A stretch of 64,000 nucleotides of DNA, from the NCBI GenBank assembly GCA_039602395.1, contig JBCNJP010000025.1, forward strand, positions 103,282,124 through 103,346,123, read 5' to 3'. The translations under genes were made by a program, and so were the position numbers. Every line of letters begins with the position of its first letter. The first letter of the stretch is position 1. This document shows, one piece after another, positions 62,079 through 64,000 of this stretch. The notes below the pieces were generated by a model that worked only from the letters and a program-made list of their open reading frames with translations, was not told the origin of the DNA and searched no databases. This DNA is from Deinandra increscens subsp. villosa. Lineage: Eukaryota; Streptophyta; Magnoliopsida; Asterales; Asteraceae.

Positions 62079-62232
62079 GCCCTCTAAGCTTAAGATAAGG
62101 GCACGCATACCTTAAGCTTGACATAAGGACAATAATACCCTAAGGGTGTGGATACTCTAAGCTAGACTAAGGGCAAGATTACCTTAAGGCTAGATTGAGA
62201 GTAAGGATACCCTAAGCGTGAATTAAGTGTTG
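62079..62232 (+). repeat. Leader tandem array of TACCCTAAGC...TAAGGGCA units
   Basis: Five to six diverged units of about 28-30 bp, each built on CC(C/T)TAAGCTTGA(C)TAAGGRCAA, lie about 250 bp after the primer binding site. CCTTAAG and CTTAAGG words make each unit partly self-complementary. Confidence 0.7.
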
Positions 62233-63036
62233 TGCTGGCTTAAAGGTTCTTCCTATGTAGACACTTAGCTCTTTTATGTTATAGGGATGACCCTTTAAGG
62301 CAGCAGTTCATTGAGACGCATTCACTCTTCAGCTCCAAGCAGGGTGGTTATAGTCAACGTCACCACGTACCTTCGGCGGCAGTACAGAGAGGCTCTCTCT
62401 CGCCGGTTACCCGTATCATCCGCTTCGTCCGCGGATCGCGTGTGAGGCATACGACAGCTAAGAGCATCCCACCAAGCAGATCGATCCGACTAACGACAAG
62501 GGAGTTACAGATGGGACTGGAGATATCGTTTGTAGTTTATGACAACGAGGACGATACCGAGGAGGACCATCTCACCACACCACGAAAATCTGACCCTTCG
62601 CCTTAATTAAAACACTATCTCACCACATCACGAAAATCTGACCATTCGCCTTGGTATTCCACTGCAGCACAACCGCAACCTAGGTTTTGCATTTGACCCG
62701 GTTCGAAGCTTTGATTAGCTTCCTTGACTCAAGACCTAGGTACCAACTTAATTTCATTTTCTTTTGAAACCTCTTATGTTATATTCAAATTTAAATCTTT
62801 TAATTAAAAGCTCCATTTTACTAATTTTAAATTCCACATCATTGACCCACATCACCATTAACAATTTTTTTGTAATTTAATAAATACCATATAAGTATGG
62901 TAACCTGCTATTATATAAAATATATAGATTAAAACATTACATGAAACTTGAGTACAACAAAGAAAAAGATAAAGTGACTTAATTATAACAATACAAAAAT
63001 TGGTTACTAACTTGCTATTCTAATAAAATTAAATTA
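62233..63036. other. Continuation of the gypsy-like leader and AT-rich flank
   Basis: An ATG-less open stretch of about 100 codons (62319-62606) follows the leader array; I do not recognise it as Gag. CTCACCACA(C/T)CACGAAAATC is repeated directly at 62569 and 62620. After about 62760 the sequence is AT-rich and featureless. Confidence 0.4.
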
Positions 63037-63810
63037 TCTTCCTACTCTAATAAACAATTACAATTGTTGACACATGTCAACACTAGATTCATTCTCACAA
63101 AAGTTTTCCCTCCCTAATAAATTATATTTGTTTGGAAATTATTTCCTATTTTATAATCATGATATATTTTTATTTATTTATATTTATGGAATTATGACAA
63201 CCATATATTATATATTTATGGAATTATGACAACCATATATTATATATTTATGGAATTATGACAATCATATATTAATTGACATCGTATTTTTATTAAAAAT
63301 TAATTTTTTAAATGATTATTATTTTAATTTTTATAAATATTTAAAAAACTTAACATTTATTTAGTGTATTTTGAAATATAATTGAGCAAATCATATTTAA
63401 TATTTTAATTAATAAATATCCAATATTATTTTATAAATTCAATCAACATTGTGGATGACACTATTTATAGAGAAATTCATAAACGACGAAAATCATGTTC
63501 ATAATATCCAGTATTAAATAAATTTTCTACTATATCAAATGATCCATGTTCATCAAATATAGAAATTTTAAACATCATGACAAAAAGAATTGTAAGTTTT
63601 ATAATGTATACAAAAATAATAATTTTTTTTAATGGTAATAACATTTTAATATTATGATAATAATTTAGATTTTATACTTAATAATCAAAATGTGTTCATT
63701 ATAAGTTATAACTTTAATAAAACTATAAACTCACCTAACTTTCTATGGATTATTATTTATGTATATACTTTTATTTATTCAACCCGTATAATATACGGGT
63801 TCTATCCTAG
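63037..63810 (+). mobile_element. Candidate non-autonomous Helitron
   Basis: The right end has the hairpin ACCCGTATAATATACGGGT (63782-63800), then TCTATC and CTAG at 63807-63810, followed by T: a textbook Helitron 3' terminus. The left end is placed at TCTTCCTACTCTAATAAAC after A, with TTGACACATGTCAA shortly inside, as in many plant Helitron starts. The right end is much better supported than the left. Confidence 0.5.
63181..63276. repeat. 32-bp tandem repeat x 3
   Basis: TATTTATGGAATTATGACAA plus CCATATATTATA is repeated three times at a 32-bp period with a single C-to-T change, inside the Helitron candidate. Confidence 0.85.
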
Positions 63811-64000
63811 TATCTATTATAGTACTCAACTTCTAGGTGGGATACCTATTTACATGTGATAAAAATTTAAAAGTCAAAAACTAATACACGGGCCAAAGAT
63901 AAAGAACTCGATACCTAACTGGTCTATCTGAGCCCAAAGCCCACATGCCAAATGATTTCTCTGCGACCCACAAACTCAAAAACTATTTTGAAGTCTTCTT
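63811..64000. other. Right-hand edge of the window
   Basis: Nothing recognisable; only 190 bp remain. Confidence 0.5.

Overview
The window is nuclear DNA of a flowering plant, almost certainly a eudicot and probably Asteraceae. It is AT-rich, its host genes are sparse, and nearly all recognisable sequence is transposable elements. The Asteraceae assignment is an inference: the post-pol ORF of the large Copia element, a LINE-type reverse-transcriptase tail and several repeats resemble families I know mainly from that family.

Only two convincing host genes are present, both on the minus strand. One is an intronless three-finger C2H2 repressor of the ZAT1/4/9 type (4697-5533). The other is a two-exon U/P-type cyclin of the CYCU2 (CYCP3) type (39935-40719).

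Layout. 1-4.7 kb: AT-rich DNA and a complete non-autonomous Mutator-like element with a 9-bp target duplication (1638-3321). 4.7-9.1 kb: ZAT gene, a Tourist MITE (6281-6565) and a tRNA-derived relic. 9.1-15.3 kb: a complete Copia element with 494-bp LTRs, TSD CATTT and a coding region broken in three places. 15.3-24.6 kb: mostly AT-rich DNA with a hAT MITE, a LINE-like pseudogene, a (TA)n-associated MITE and two short tandem duplications. 24.65-27.66 kb: an apparently intact autonomous hAT transposon with a 703-aa transposase and perfect 8-bp TSDs. 28-36 kb: Helitron-like elements, two non-autonomous hAT elements rich in CCGG and a long-TIR element. 36-40 kb: unassigned repeats, then the cyclin gene.

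41.7-57.8 kb is a multi-layer nest. An RTE-type LINE relic was hit by a gag-only LTR element on the minus strand (41866-57376, TSD AGCGT). One LTR of that element was then hit by a 12.7-kb Sirevirus-like Copia element (41985-54730, TSD CCAAC) and by a PIF/Harbinger element (54757-55712, TSD TTA). The PIF/Harbinger element carries what looks like an exon of an autoinhibited Ca2+-ATPase gene. 57.9-64 kb: an imperfect hairpin, a Copia relic, a tRNA-derived SINE with 17-bp TSDs, a Ty3/gypsy-like LTR and leader, and a terminal Helitron candidate.

The most unusual object is the Sirevirus-like element. Its two LTRs differ at only one position, it has an extra ORF3 region after pol broken by two frame changes, its gag and pol frames cannot be joined by one ribosomal frameshift, and dense TTTACGA/TCGTAAA motifs occur in the LTRs, the leader and the stretch before ORF3.
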